Below, in pieces: positions 26,664-34,489 of a DNA stretch of 57,516 nucleotides. The notes under the pieces were generated by a model, which worked only from the letters and a program-made list of their open reading frames with translations, did no database searches and was not told the origin of the DNA. The stretch is taken from positions 1-57,516 of the forward strand of contig CAJKMA010000010.1 of assembly GCA_905200905.1 (NCBI GenBank), given 5' to 3'. Source of the DNA: an uncultured Bacillota bacterium (lineage in GTDB: Bacteria; Bacillota; Clostridia; Lachnospirales; Lachnospiraceae). The position numbers and the translations under genes were made by a program. Numbering within the stretch: position 1 is the first letter of the stretch; every line of letters begins with the position of its first letter.

Positions 26664-26900
26664 AAACTATTGACAGATAGAAAAGTTTTGCATGAAATGC
26701 ATGACATCTGTGGGACAGTAAGAATCATTGCCCTTCAGATGTCTTTTTATTTCTGTGTAGGATGAGCGAAACAGAAATGTCCTCTTGTGAAACACTGCAT
26801 GGTTCATGTGAATCCCGTTTAATTCCATAAGAATGAGATACAGTGCAAAAAAAGTGGAAATGTAGTGTATATTTCAGCAAATTTCACGAATAGATTTCCC
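26664..26900. other. Gene-free stretch between MATE gene and guaA
   Basis: Apart from the terminator at 26703-26748 I see no coding frame with a ribosome-binding site. A guanine/xanthine riboswitch was looked for because guaA follows, but no purine-aptamer pattern was found. Confidence 0.5.
26703..26748 (+). terminator. Terminator after the MATE gene
   Basis: GACATCTG (26703-26710) pairs with CAGATGTC (26736-26743), followed by five T. The loop is long (25 bases), so the efficiency is uncertain. Confidence 0.6.
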
Positions 26901-26929
26901 TTGAAAATTCAGAAGGTGTATTTTATAAT
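26901..26929 (+). promoter_or_regulatory. guaA promoter
   Basis: TTGAAA (26901-26906), a 17-base spacer and TATAAT (26924-26929): a near-consensus vegetative promoter 40 bases before the guaA start. Confidence 0.75.
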
Positions 26930-26968
26930 TTAAGCTATCTTTTGAAAAATAGACAGGAGGATACTTCT

Positions 26969-28513
26969 TTGAAGAGAGAAACCGTTATCGTACTGGACTT
27001 TGGCGGTCAGTATAATCAGTTGATTGCAAGACGTGTACGTGAATGTAATGTATACTGTGAAATTTATTCTTATAAAACAGATATTGAGAAAATCAAGGAA
27101 ATTCAGCCAAAAGGAATTATTTTTACCGGAGGTCCTAACAGCGTTTATCTTCCGGATTCCCCTGCATATACAAAGGAAATCTTTGAGTTAGGTATTCCAA
27201 TTCTCGGCATCTGCTATGGTTCTCAGCTTATGATGCACCTATTAGGTGGAAAAGTAGAGAAGGCTCCTGTACGGGAATATGGAAAAATCGAAGTGACAGT
27301 AGACCAGGATTCAAAACTCTTCCAAAATGTATCTGAAAAGACTATTTGTTGGATGAGTCATAATGATTATATTTCTCAGATTGCTCCTGGATTTAGAATT
27401 TGCGCTCACACGCCAGATTGTCCTGCAGCAGCAGTAGAATGTCCAGAGAAGAAGCTTTATGCTACTCAGTTCCATCCAGAGGTTTTGCATACTCAGGAAG
27501 GTAAAATCATGCTTTCTAATTTTGTATATGAAATCTGTAAATGTTCCGGTGACTGGAAGATGGATTCCTTTGTAGAAGAATCCATTGCGGCAATTCGTAA
27601 AAAAGTAGGAAACGGAAAAGTTCTCTGTGCTCTTTCTGGTGGGGTGGATTCTTCTGTGGCAGCGGTTATGATGTCAAAGGCAGTAGGAAATCAGCTTACT
27701 TGTGTATTTGTAGATCATGGACTTCTTCGTAAAAATGAGGGAGATGAAGTGGAGTCTGTTTTTGGACCAAATGGTTCTTATGATTTAAACTTCATTCGTG
27801 TAAATGCTCAGGAGAGATTCTATGAAAAACTGAAAGGTGTGGAAGAACCTGAGAAAAAACGTAAAATTATTGGTGAAGAATTTATCCGTGTCTTTGAGGA
27901 AGAAGCAAAGAAAATCGGTGCGGTAGACTTCCTAGTACAGGGAACCATCTACCCGGATGTGGTAGAAAGTGGTGTGGGCGGAGAGTCTACAGTGATTAAA
28001 TCTCACCACAATGTAGGTGGTCTTCCAGATTATGTTGATTTTAAGGAAATTATTGAGCCATTGCGTAGCTTATTTAAAGATGAGGTGCGCAAGGCTGGAT
28101 TAGAGCTTGGAATTCCAGAATATTTAGTGTTTAGACAGCCATTCCCAGGTCCAGGTTTGGGAGTACGTATTGTAGGCGAAGTTACAGCAGAAAAAGTCCG
28201 TATTGTACAAGATGCAGATGCAATTTATCGTGAGGAAATCGCTAATGCTGGCATGGATCGTAGTATTGGTCAGTATTTCGCTGGTCTTACAAATATGCGG
28301 AGTGTTGGTGTTATGGGGGATGAAAGAACCTATGATTATGCAGTGGCACTTCGTGCTGTAAACACGGTGGATTTCATGACTGCAGAGGCAGCAGAGATTC
28401 CATTTGAGGTTTTGCAGAAGGTGATGAGCAGAATTATCAATGAGGTAAAAGGGGTTAATAGAATCTTTTATGATTTAACATCGAAGCCACCGGGAACGAT
28501 TGAGTTTGAATAA
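26969..28513 (+). CDS. guaA: GMP synthase (glutamine-hydrolysing)
   Basis: This enzyme makes GMP from XMP, glutamine and ATP. The TTG at 26969 is the likely start: AGGAGG lies 7 bases upstream and the family start (KRETVIVLDFGGQYNQLIARRVRE) follows; an upstream TTG at 26942 has no site. The product has 514 residues. The amidotransferase domain has nucleophile Cys82 (GICYGSQLM) and FHPEV. The ATP-pyrophosphatase domain has the P-loop LSGGVDSSV. The C-terminal dimerisation domain ends in the family's SKPPGTIEFE. It is transcribed alone from the promoter at 26901. Confidence 0.97.
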   Translation: MKRETVIVLDFGGQYNQLIARRVRECNVYCEIYSYKTDIEKIKEIQPKGIIFTGGPNSVYLPDSPAYTKEIFELGIPILGICYGSQLMMHLLGGKVEKAPVREYGKIEVTVDQDSKLFQNVSEKTICWMSHNDYISQIAPGFRICAHTPDCPAAAVECPEKKLYATQFHPEVLHTQEGKIMLSNFVYEICKCSGDWKMDSFVEESIAAIRKKVGNGKVLCALSGGVDSSVAAVMMSKAVGNQLTCVFVDHGLLRKNEGDEVESVFGPNGSYDLNFIRVNAQERFYEKLKGVEEPEKKRKIIGEEFIRVFEEEAKKIGAVDFLVQGTIYPDVVESGVGGESTVIKSHHNVGGLPDYVDFKEIIEPLRSLFKDEVRKAGLELGIPEYLVFRQPFPGPGLGVRIVGEVTAEKVRIVQDADAIYREEIANAGMDRSIGQYFAGLTNMRSVGVMGDERTYDYAVALRAVNTVDFMTAEAAEIPFEVLQKVMSRIINEVKGVNRIFYDLTSKPPGTIEFE

Positions 28514-28519
28514 TATATT

Positions 28520-28562
28520 AGAGCCAAGAAATGCCTATTTTACGGGCTTTCTTGGCTCTTTC
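28520..28562 (+). terminator. Terminator after guaA
   Basis: AGAGCCAAGAAA (28520-28531) pairs perfectly with TTTCTTGGCTCT (28548-28559), with a further GCC/GGC pairing in the loop. Only a short T-rich tail follows. Confidence 0.75.
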
Positions 28563-28613
28563 TATGTCTGGTGACAATCAAATGACAATACATTTGATTT
28601 TATCTGAAGAGTG

Positions 28614-28642
28614 TTGATTTCTTAAGTTAAAGCATTTATAAT
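28614..28642 (+). promoter_or_regulatory. Promoter of the acyltransferase gene
   Basis: TTGATT (28614-28619), a 17-base spacer and TATAAT (28637-28642). Confidence 0.65.
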
Positions 28643-28739
28643 TTGTCATAGATAAATTTTGAAAATTTTATCCATGCTAAATGCAAAATGCCTATACAAT
28701 TATAAGGAAGAATTATATTTGAAAGGAAGAAACATCATA

Positions 28740-29765
28740 ATGAATAAAAAAGAATACATTGAAGGAGTAAGAATTTTTGCGATATTATTTGTTGTGTTAA
28801 TACATGTAGTAGCAATTCCACTTCGTTCATGGTCTGGGGATACTGTTGGAAGTTATCAAATTTATTCGTTGATTTATGTAATAGGAAGTTGTGGTGTGCC
28901 GCTTTTCCTGATGATTACAGGATCATTATTATTAAATCCGGCGAAAGAAATTAGTTTGAATAAAATATATTGTAAAATGATTCCAAGAATTTTAATACCC
29001 TTGTGTGTTTGGGGATGGGTGTTTGCATGTATGGAGATATATTTTGAAACAAGAATGATTACCATTAGCATGCCGTTTCAAGCATTGTATAGAGTCTTAA
29101 ATAATGAATCATGGGCACATTTATGGTACTTATATATGTTACTAGGCGTGTACATTTTCCTGCCGCTCATGAAACATTTGTCAGATACACTTTCGGAAAA
29201 GATGTATTTATATACAACCTATGCAATGATAATAGTTGGATATATACTTCCAACAATAAATAAAGTATGTGGAATAAATATTACAATTAGTGTGCCTTTA
29301 CCGTTATGTTATTTTGCTGCTGTTTGGATGGGATATTTTGTAGAGCGATATAAAGAAAATAAAATATATAATAAAATACTGTATATTTTTGGAAGTGTTT
29401 CTGCTGTTGTTTTAATAATATCCGGAATTATGAATGGAGTTTTTGGAAAAAATTATTATGATGTAATAGCACAGTATGATAATATTTTTGTATTAGGGAC
29501 AGCTATTTTAATATATATGGTTGTAAGGAAATGTTTACAGAATAAATCGCTGCCTAAATGGCTACTTTCCTTAGCAGAGTGTTCATTTGGAATTTATTTA
29601 CTTCATCCTGTGATTATAAATATGCTATACAAAGTTGTAAATATAAGACCAACGAATTTTAATGCTGTAATTTCTATTCCTGTGTTTGCAATCATGTTTG
29701 TTGTACCGGTGTGGTTTGTAGTGTATATAATGAAAAAAATTCCTTTTATTAAGCATTTAGTATAA
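28740..29765 (+). CDS. Membrane acyltransferase, acyltransferase-3 family
   Basis: The protein has 341 residues and about 10 membrane segments. The N-terminus YIEGVRIFAILFVVLIHV holds the family's R-x-x-A-x-x-x-V-x-x-H pattern (His in membrane segment 1). Family members O-acetylate or otherwise acylate surface polysaccharides, peptidoglycan or lipids; the acceptor here is unknown. The ATG at 28740 has GAAAGGAAG upstream, while an in-frame ATG at 28659 lacks a site. The gene is noticeably more AT-rich than guaA, which could mean recent transfer. It stands alone after its own promoter. Confidence 0.85.
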   Translation: MNKKEYIEGVRIFAILFVVLIHVVAIPLRSWSGDTVGSYQIYSLIYVIGSCGVPLFLMITGSLLLNPAKEISLNKIYCKMIPRILIPLCVWGWVFACMEIYFETRMITISMPFQALYRVLNNESWAHLWYLYMLLGVYIFLPLMKHLSDTLSEKMYLYTTYAMIIVGYILPTINKVCGINITISVPLPLCYFAAVWMGYFVERYKENKIYNKILYIFGSVSAVVLIISGIMNGVFGKNYYDVIAQYDNIFVLGTAILIYMVVRKCLQNKSLPKWLLSLAECSFGIYLLHPVIINMLYKVVNIRPTNFNAVISIPVFAIMFVVPVWFVVYIMKKIPFIKHLV

Positions 29766-29879
29766 AGGATTAAAAGTATGGAAGGGATAAATGGAAAGAG
29801 AGAAATATAATGGTCTAAATACAGTCACTTATTTTGGATCATTATTATTTGAAAAAATAAACAAGTCCACTGAAAATGC

Positions 29880-29910
29880 TTGACTGTAAACCTTGTTTAT
29901 AGCCTATGCT
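29880..29910 (+). promoter_or_regulatory. MerR-type promoter with 19-bp spacer
   Basis: TTGACT (29880-29885) and TATGCT (29905-29910) are separated by 19 bases, as in promoters activated by MerR-family DNA distortion. The spacer contains the dyad TAAAC-CTT-GTTTA. This suggests autoregulation by the gene that follows. Confidence 0.6.
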
Positions 29911-29943
29911 TAAGCACAAATATAGTTATGCAAGGCGAGGTGT

Positions 29944-30780
29944 ATGGATATGACAATAAAAGAAGTAGAAGAATGTACAGGGTTGTCACGTTCTAATGTG
30001 CGTTTTTATGAAAAGGAAGGGTTGATTTCTCCAGCTAGAAATGAGAAGAATGGTTACAGAGATTACTCAAAGAGTGACATAGAAAACATAAAAAAGATTG
30101 CATATCTCAGAACTCTTGGAATTTCTGTGGAGGATATACGGAACATTATAGAAGAAAAAGAAGATTTACATAAAGTTATTCGAAGGCAAAGTGAAATACT
30201 GAAAACCCAGATTTCCGATTTGAACAAAGCCAAAACGCTATGTGAAAGGATGCTTCGTTCAAATGCAATGAGCTACGAGGAATTTCAAGTAGAGGAATAT
30301 GTAGGTCAGCTGCAGGAGTATTGGGATGATAATAAGCCGGTTTTTCGATTAGACTCGGTGAGTTTTCTTTATATTTGGGGAAGCTTTATTATATGGGGCG
30401 TTATTGCAGTACTCTGTTTGCTTATTGGAGTGTGGTCTTATGGAAACTTACCACCCCAAATTCCTGTACAGTGGAACCACGGAGCTGCTTCTTCTTTGGT
30501 GAATAAAAATTTCATTTTTGTTTATCCGGCGGCATGCGTTATTCTCCGTTACTTTATTAGACCGATAATGTATGCTAAACTGCAAATGGAAAATGTATTG
30601 GGTGAAATGATGACAGAATATTTGACGAATTATCTGTGCTTTGTGGCATTATCTGTAGAAATATTTTCTATCCTTTTTCTTTATGGAGTGGTGAAAAATA
30701 TTGTAGCAGTTTTGCTTGTGGATACTGTGGTATTGCTGGGACTGCTGGCAGTTGGAATTGTAAAGATGGATTTAAGGTAG
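29944..30780 (+). CDS. MerR-family regulator with membrane-spanning DUF1648-like C-terminus
   Basis: The protein has 278 residues. The N-terminal MerR winged helix (MTIKEVEECTGLSRSNVRFYEKEGLISPARNEKNGYRDYS) is followed by a dimerisation helix (about 75-110), then about four membrane segments (from residue ~140) carrying the DUF1648-like motif NLPPQIPVQWNHGAA. It is therefore a membrane-tethered regulator. The effector is unknown. A MerR-type promoter lies upstream, and the next gene, 11 bases downstream, encodes a small membrane protein. Confidence 0.85.
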   Translation: MDMTIKEVEECTGLSRSNVRFYEKEGLISPARNEKNGYRDYSKSDIENIKKIAYLRTLGISVEDIRNIIEEKEDLHKVIRRQSEILKTQISDLNKAKTLCERMLRSNAMSYEEFQVEEYVGQLQEYWDDNKPVFRLDSVSFLYIWGSFIIWGVIAVLCLLIGVWSYGNLPPQIPVQWNHGAASSLVNKNFIFVYPAACVILRYFIRPIMYAKLQMENVLGEMMTEYLTNYLCFVALSVEIFSILFLYGVVKNIVAVLLVDTVVLLGLLAVGIVKMDLR

Positions 30781-30791
30781 GAGGTGTTGTT

Positions 30792-31121
30792 ATGTTTGAA
30801 AATTTTTATTTTGTTTTTGATTTGTTTATGGCATTAGTAACATTTTTAATGGGTTTCTATTTTTACAGATCGAAGGGAAAAGCAGCTAATCTTTTATCTG
30901 GTTATAACAGACGTTCCAAGGAAGAACGGAAAAACGTGGAGGAGGATGCCATGTGTTGCTGTTATGGAAAACGTATGATGATTATGGCCATTCCTTTTGT
31001 GGCAGGAGCAGTGATTGATACCTTCTGGGAAGGAATTGGCTGTGCATTAGCCTGGGGAGTGTGGATTATTCTGTTTATTTTGTTATTGGTAAAAAGGACA
31101 AAAACAGAAAAATTAAAGTGA
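30792..31121 (+). CDS. Small membrane protein, DUF3784-like
   Basis: The protein has 109 residues and about three membrane segments (about 6-24, 55-72 and 78-97). A soluble loop contains GYNRRSKEERKNVEEDAMCCCYG, a pattern seen in DUF3784 proteins (AGYNTMSKEEKEKYD-like). The ATG at 30792 is preceded by AGGAGGTG. It is in an operon with the membrane MerR regulator. Function unknown. Confidence 0.75.
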   Translation: MFENFYFVFDLFMALVTFLMGFYFYRSKGKAANLLSGYNRRSKEERKNVEEDAMCCCYGKRMMIMAIPFVAGAVIDTFWEGIGCALAWGVWIILFILLLVKRTKTEKLK

Positions 31122-31157
31122 AAAACGCAGAAGAGAAAAAGTAAGAAGGAATAAAAA

Positions 31158-31179
31158 TCTCCGCCCATTAGGGCGGAGA
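31158..31179. terminator. Bidirectional terminator
   Basis: TCTCCGCCC (31158-31166) and GGGCGGAGA (31171-31179) pair around ATTA. On the minus strand the stem is followed by TTTTT, and on the plus strand by CATTTGTTTTG. It ends the MerR operon and the decayed toxin-antitoxin operon read from the other strand. Confidence 0.8.
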
Positions 31180-31192
31180 CATTTGTTTTGTC

Positions 31193-31399
31193 TTATTGTA
31201 ATGGAAATCCTGTTTTTAAGATGGATGCCCAGTTGCTTTTGGCATACAAAAAACGGACAACAGTTATCTGTTTCTCTGCTTCTGAAATGCGGTAAAAAGC
31301 GAGATAGTTATTCGCAATGGTAAAACGAATCCCCCAGGAAGAAAGGATGCGGTCATCGACCAAAGGAAATTTTTGCGTAATATGAATGTGATAATTCAT
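31193..31399 (-). pseudogene. RelE/ParE-family toxin remnant, internally shortened
   Basis: Sixty-eight residues. The N-terminus NYHIHIT is the first toxin strand, and the C-terminal half (KFPLVDDRILSSWGIRFTIANNYLAFYRISEAEKQITVVRFLYAKSNW) is the conserved end of RelE/ParE toxins. The helical part usually found between them (about 35-40 residues) is absent, so the gene looks internally deleted. Its ATG overlaps the stop of the antitoxin remnant (ATGA), as in intact modules. Confidence 0.7.
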
Positions 31400-31521
31400 T
31401 TTTTCCTACGGCCCCTTATCTCAGACATAGCTTCGGAAAACGGGCGGGTTTTACCTTCTGCAATATCGGTAAGACCTTCCTGGATAAACCCATATAACTC
31501 AAATTTCTTTATATAGTCAAC
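31396..31521 (-). pseudogene. Antitoxin remnant (RelB/Phd-like C-terminus)
   Basis: The minus strand encodes YIKKFELYGFIQEGLTDIAEG followed by KTRPFSEAMSEIRGRRKK and a stop, a typical C-terminal half of antitoxins paired with RelE/ParE toxins. The frame stays open upstream but loses similarity, and there is no start codon with a ribosome-binding site, so the DNA-binding half is missing. No other gene is seen in 31522-31582. Confidence 0.6.
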
Positions 31522-31582
31522 GGAGATGAGAGAAAAATGAAAAAGAGAGAAGGAAATGTGTGGCAAACATCCACTTGCTAGA

Positions 31583-31611
31583 ATGACAAGACCAGACAGA
31601 AGTAGTATAAT
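31583..31611 (+). promoter_or_regulatory. Promoter of the YgjP-MATE operon
   Basis: ATGACA (31583-31588), a 17-base spacer and TATAAT (31606-31611), about 58 bases before the first gene. Confidence 0.6.
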
Positions 31612-31668
31612 GTTTCAATGGCTATATCTTTAGACAAGATAATGAATTAGAGGGGAGTGGACTATGGA

Positions 31669-32268
31669 ATGATGAGAGAGTACCTATTATTAGAGCAGAA
31701 TCAGAGGATACTCGTATCCGTCAAACGTTCTTCCAGGAAATCCATAGGTCTTGAGGTTCGCACTACAGGAGAAGTGATTGCCAGGATTCCCAACCGGTTA
31801 TCAGATAAAAGACTAAAAGAATTTATAGAAAATCACAAAATATGGATTTTCCAAAAAGTTGCTTTTGTGGAACAAAAAATAGGTAGTAAAAAAGAGTTAA
31901 GAGTTCCTTTCTGGGATGATTTGACGGACAGGGAACGTGAGAAAATAAAAGAAAAAATTTCTAGTAGAGTTCAGTATTATAGCGGGAAGATGCAGGTAGA
32001 ATATGGAAGGATTACCATTCGGAATCAGAAAACCCGCTGGGGAAGCTGCAGCTCCAAGGGGAATTTAAATTTTAATTACAGACTTTTTTATCTCCCAGAG
32101 GAATTACTGGATTATGTGGTGATTCATGAGCTGGCGCACAGGCGGTATATGAATCATTCCATGCAATTTTGGCAGGAAGTAGCTGCCTACTGTCCAAACT
32201 ATGACAGATATAGGAAAAAATTAGGTGAATATAGATTTGTAGAAAAGGAGAAGAATGAAAATTTATGA
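31669..32268 (+). CDS. YgjP-like zinc metallopeptidase (DUF45)
   Basis: The protein has about 199 residues. Conserved patterns are TRWGSCSSKGNLNFNYRL and the zinc site HELAHRRYMNHSMQFW (His-Glu-x-x-His, then a downstream His), then the typical CPNYDRYRKKL end. The family is related to YgjP/SprT-like metalloproteins; the substrate is unknown. The ATG at 31669 (or 31672) is preferred over the GTG at 31657, which lies on top of the AGGGGAG site. The stop overlaps the MATE start by three bases. Confidence 0.88.
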   Translation: MMREYLLLEQNQRILVSVKRSSRKSIGLEVRTTGEVIARIPNRLSDKRLKEFIENHKIWIFQKVAFVEQKIGSKKELRVPFWDDLTDREREKIKEKISSRVQYYSGKMQVEYGRITIRNQKTRWGSCSSKGNLNFNYRLFYLPEELLDYVVIHELAHRRYMNHSMQFWQEVAAYCPNYDRYRKKLGEYRFVEKEKNENL

Positions 32269-33623
32269 AAAATCAACAAAAAGCACTTTTGTTCGAGGAA
32301 ATACCGATTCCTAAAGCAGTGGCTACCCTGGCAGTGCCTACGGTATTAAGTTCTCTAGTGATGGTACTCTACAATTTGGCGGACACTTATTTTGTAGGAA
32401 TGTGTAATGACCCTATACAAAATGCGGCGGTTACTCTGGCGGCTCCGGTGTTGCTGGCTTTTAATGCAGTAAACAACCTTTTTGGGGTGGGAAGCTCCAG
32501 TATGATGAGCAGAGCTCTTGGCCGCAAGGATTATGATACCGTTTATAAAAGTTCAGCTTTTGGTTTTTACTGTGCATTATTAAGCGGTATTTTGTTTTCT
32601 TTGCTTTGCTGGATTTTTTATCAGCCTCTTTTACATATTCTGGGAGCTGATATTCATACGGCATCAGCTACAGGTGCATATTTGAAATGGACTGCTATCT
32701 TTGGGGCAGCACCGTCTATTTTAAATGTGGTACTAGCCTATATGGTGCGTTCAGAAGGCTCAGCTCTTCATGCAAGTATTGGCACTATGAGCGGATGCTT
32801 GTTAAATATTATTTTAGACCCTGTTTTTATTTTACCCTGGGGGTTGAATCTTGGTGCAGCAGGAGCGGGGCTTGCTACATTTTTGTCCAACTGCGGAGCC
32901 TTGCTGTATTTTGTCCTGTTTTTATATAAAAAGCGTGGGGATACTTATGTGTGTATTAGACCAGATAAGTTTACCTTGGAACGAAATATTGTACGTGGTG
33001 TGTGCAATGTAGGAATACCAGCTTCTATTCAGAATCTTTTAAATGTTACAGGAATGACGATTCTAAACAATGTTACCTCTTCTTTTGGTGCAGATGCAGT
33101 GGCAGCTATGGGAATTACCCAGAAGATTAATCAGGTTCCTATGCAGATTGCCATGGGCCTGTCTCAGGGCATTATGCCTCTTGTTAGTTATAATTATTCC
33201 AGCAAAAATCATAAGCGTATGAGGGAAACTCTTTCATTTACAGTGAAGATCAGTCAAGGATTTTTGTGTACCGTAGCCTTGTTGTATTTTGTATTTGCAG
33301 GACCTTTGACCAGAATGTTTATGGATAATGAAATAATCGTGGGGTATGGAATTAAGTTCTTGCGGGGATTTTGCCTTGGAATGCCATTTTTATGTATGGA
33401 TTTTGTGGCAGTAGGTGTATTTCAAGCAGTTGGAATGGGAAGATATGCCCTTGTGTTTGCTATTATGAGAAAAGTGGTTCTGGAAATTCCGGCTCTTTAC
33501 ATTTTAAATTATGTATTCCCATTATATGGGCTGGCTTATGCACAGCTCACTGCAGAAGTGGTGCTGGCAGTAGTGGCAGTAGTGGTGCTTGCTAGATTTT
33601 TCAAAAAATTAGAGAGAGCTTGA
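32265..33623 (+). CDS. MATE family efflux transporter (second)
   Basis: The protein has 452 residues with about 12 membrane segments and two MatE halves (IPKAVATLAVPTVLSSLVMVLYNLADTYFVG; second half from GIPASIQNLLNVTGMTILNN). It is distinct from the transporter at 25320 and closer to the MepA-like subfamily by its start pattern. The ATG overlaps the metallopeptidase stop, so the two are translationally coupled. Substrate unknown. Confidence 0.9.
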   Translation: MKNQQKALLFEEIPIPKAVATLAVPTVLSSLVMVLYNLADTYFVGMCNDPIQNAAVTLAAPVLLAFNAVNNLFGVGSSSMMSRALGRKDYDTVYKSSAFGFYCALLSGILFSLLCWIFYQPLLHILGADIHTASATGAYLKWTAIFGAAPSILNVVLAYMVRSEGSALHASIGTMSGCLLNIILDPVFILPWGLNLGAAGAGLATFLSNCGALLYFVLFLYKKRGDTYVCIRPDKFTLERNIVRGVCNVGIPASIQNLLNVTGMTILNNVTSSFGADAVAAMGITQKINQVPMQIAMGLSQGIMPLVSYNYSSKNHKRMRETLSFTVKISQGFLCTVALLYFVFAGPLTRMFMDNEIIVGYGIKFLRGFCLGMPFLCMDFVAVGVFQAVGMGRYALVFAIMRKVVLEIPALYILNYVFPLYGLAYAQLTAEVVLAVVAVVVLARFFKKLERA

Positions 33624-33661
33624 TTTTCATATCTTCCTATGCTATACTACCAATCGTTGTT

Positions 33662-33742
33662 AAGCCCATAAAAATAAGGTCTATAGGGCTTTCCGCCGAT
33701 TCCCGGCGTTAAATGAATCGTGTGTTCGAGACCTTCCACACG
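33662..33742 (+). ncRNA. Candidate preQ1 riboswitch (pseudoknotted leader of queT)
   Basis: Four pairings can be drawn. AAGCCC (33662-33667) pairs with GGGCTT (33686-33691). AAGGTCT (33676-33682) in that loop pairs with AGACCTT (33729-33735), which is a pseudoknot. CGCCG (33694-33698) pairs with CGGCG (33704-33708). CGTGTG (33719-33724) pairs with CACACG (33737-33742). queT genes are classic preQ1 riboswitch targets, and classes II and III are pseudoknotted. The size (about 81 bases) and extra helices fit class III better than class I or II. The pairings are seen; the ligand is inferred from the gene. Confidence 0.65.
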
Positions 33743-33770
33743 TAAAACAAAACTAAAGGAGAATAGAACT

Positions 33771-34265
33771 ATGAAAACAAAAAGTGTAACATTCTGGACC
33801 CATGCGGCTATGATTGCAGCTATTTATGTTGTGCTGACATTTGTATTCGCGCCCATCAGTTTTGGAGAAGTGCAGATTCGCATTGCTGAGATGCTTACTG
33901 TACTACCTATCTTTACACCAGCTGCTATCCCGGGATTATTTGTGGGATGTATCATTGGGAATATTTCAGGTGGCGCGTTACTGCCAGATATTGTATTTGG
34001 AAGTCTTGCTACTTTAATCGGAGCAATGGGAACCTACATGCTTAGAAAACTTCCAAAAGGAATTGCAGTACTGCCGCCAATTGTTGCAAATGTGTTGATT
34101 GTACCATTTGTGCTGCGTTATGCATATGGTGTGAATCTTCCTATTGTGTTTATGATGCTGACGGTAGGTGTTGGAGAAGTGGTTTCCTGCGAATTGTTGG
34201 GATGTATGCTGGCAACCATTTTGAAACGGTATCAGGGACGTATTTTCGGAACAGCAAGAATGTGA
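33771..34265 (+). CDS. queT: Queuosine precursor transporter QueT
   Basis: The protein has 164 residues and about five membrane segments, with the family start (TFWTHAAMIAAIYVVLTFVFAPISFGEVQIRIAEMLTVLPIFTPAAIPGLFVGCIIGN). QueT is the substrate-specific (S) component of an ECF-type importer for queuosine precursors such as preQ1; the shared energising module is not in this window. The ATG at 33771 has AAAGGAG upstream; the earlier in-frame GTG lies inside the riboswitch and is not used. It is controlled by the structured leader. Confidence 0.92.
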   Translation: MKTKSVTFWTHAAMIAAIYVVLTFVFAPISFGEVQIRIAEMLTVLPIFTPAAIPGLFVGCIIGNISGGALLPDIVFGSLATLIGAMGTYMLRKLPKGIAVLPPIVANVLIVPFVLRYAYGVNLPIVFMMLTVGVGEVVSCELLGCMLATILKRYQGRIFGTARM

Positions 34266-34282
34266 AAATAAAGGAGAAAAAG

Positions 34283-34432
34283 TTGCGGTATCAGGTACTC
34301 AGGCAATACGCTGTGGACCTGGTATGGCAGCTTTTTTCATTCTGCCAATCATTTACTTTGACATCCCAAGAGCAGTGTGATAAACTTAAAACAATTATGG
34401 AGTCTTGTACCCTAAGCAAGAATATTCAATAA
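34283..34432 (+). CDS. Possible small protein after queT
   Basis: A frame of 49 residues has TTG at 34283 and AAGGAG 6 bases upstream; a GTG at 34262 overlapping the queT stop is the alternative start. The product (RYQVLRQYAVDLVWQLFSFCQ and on) has no recognised domain. It may be chance. Confidence 0.3.
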   Translation: MRYQVLRQYAVDLVWQLFSFCQSFTLTSQEQCDKLKTIMESCTLSKNIQ

Positions 34433-34489
34433 GAATACATATTTGAAACCAATATATAAATTATGAATGAATGTACAGAGGTGAATAAA

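Noticed and set aside
26664..26940. Purine riboswitch before guaA
   Set aside because: The conserved purine-aptamer loops and P1 are not seen; only a terminator and a plain promoter are present.
33720..33770. QueT starting at the upstream in-frame GTG
   Set aside because: That stretch forms the 3' part of the riboswitch, and the AAAGGAG site sits before ATG 33771.
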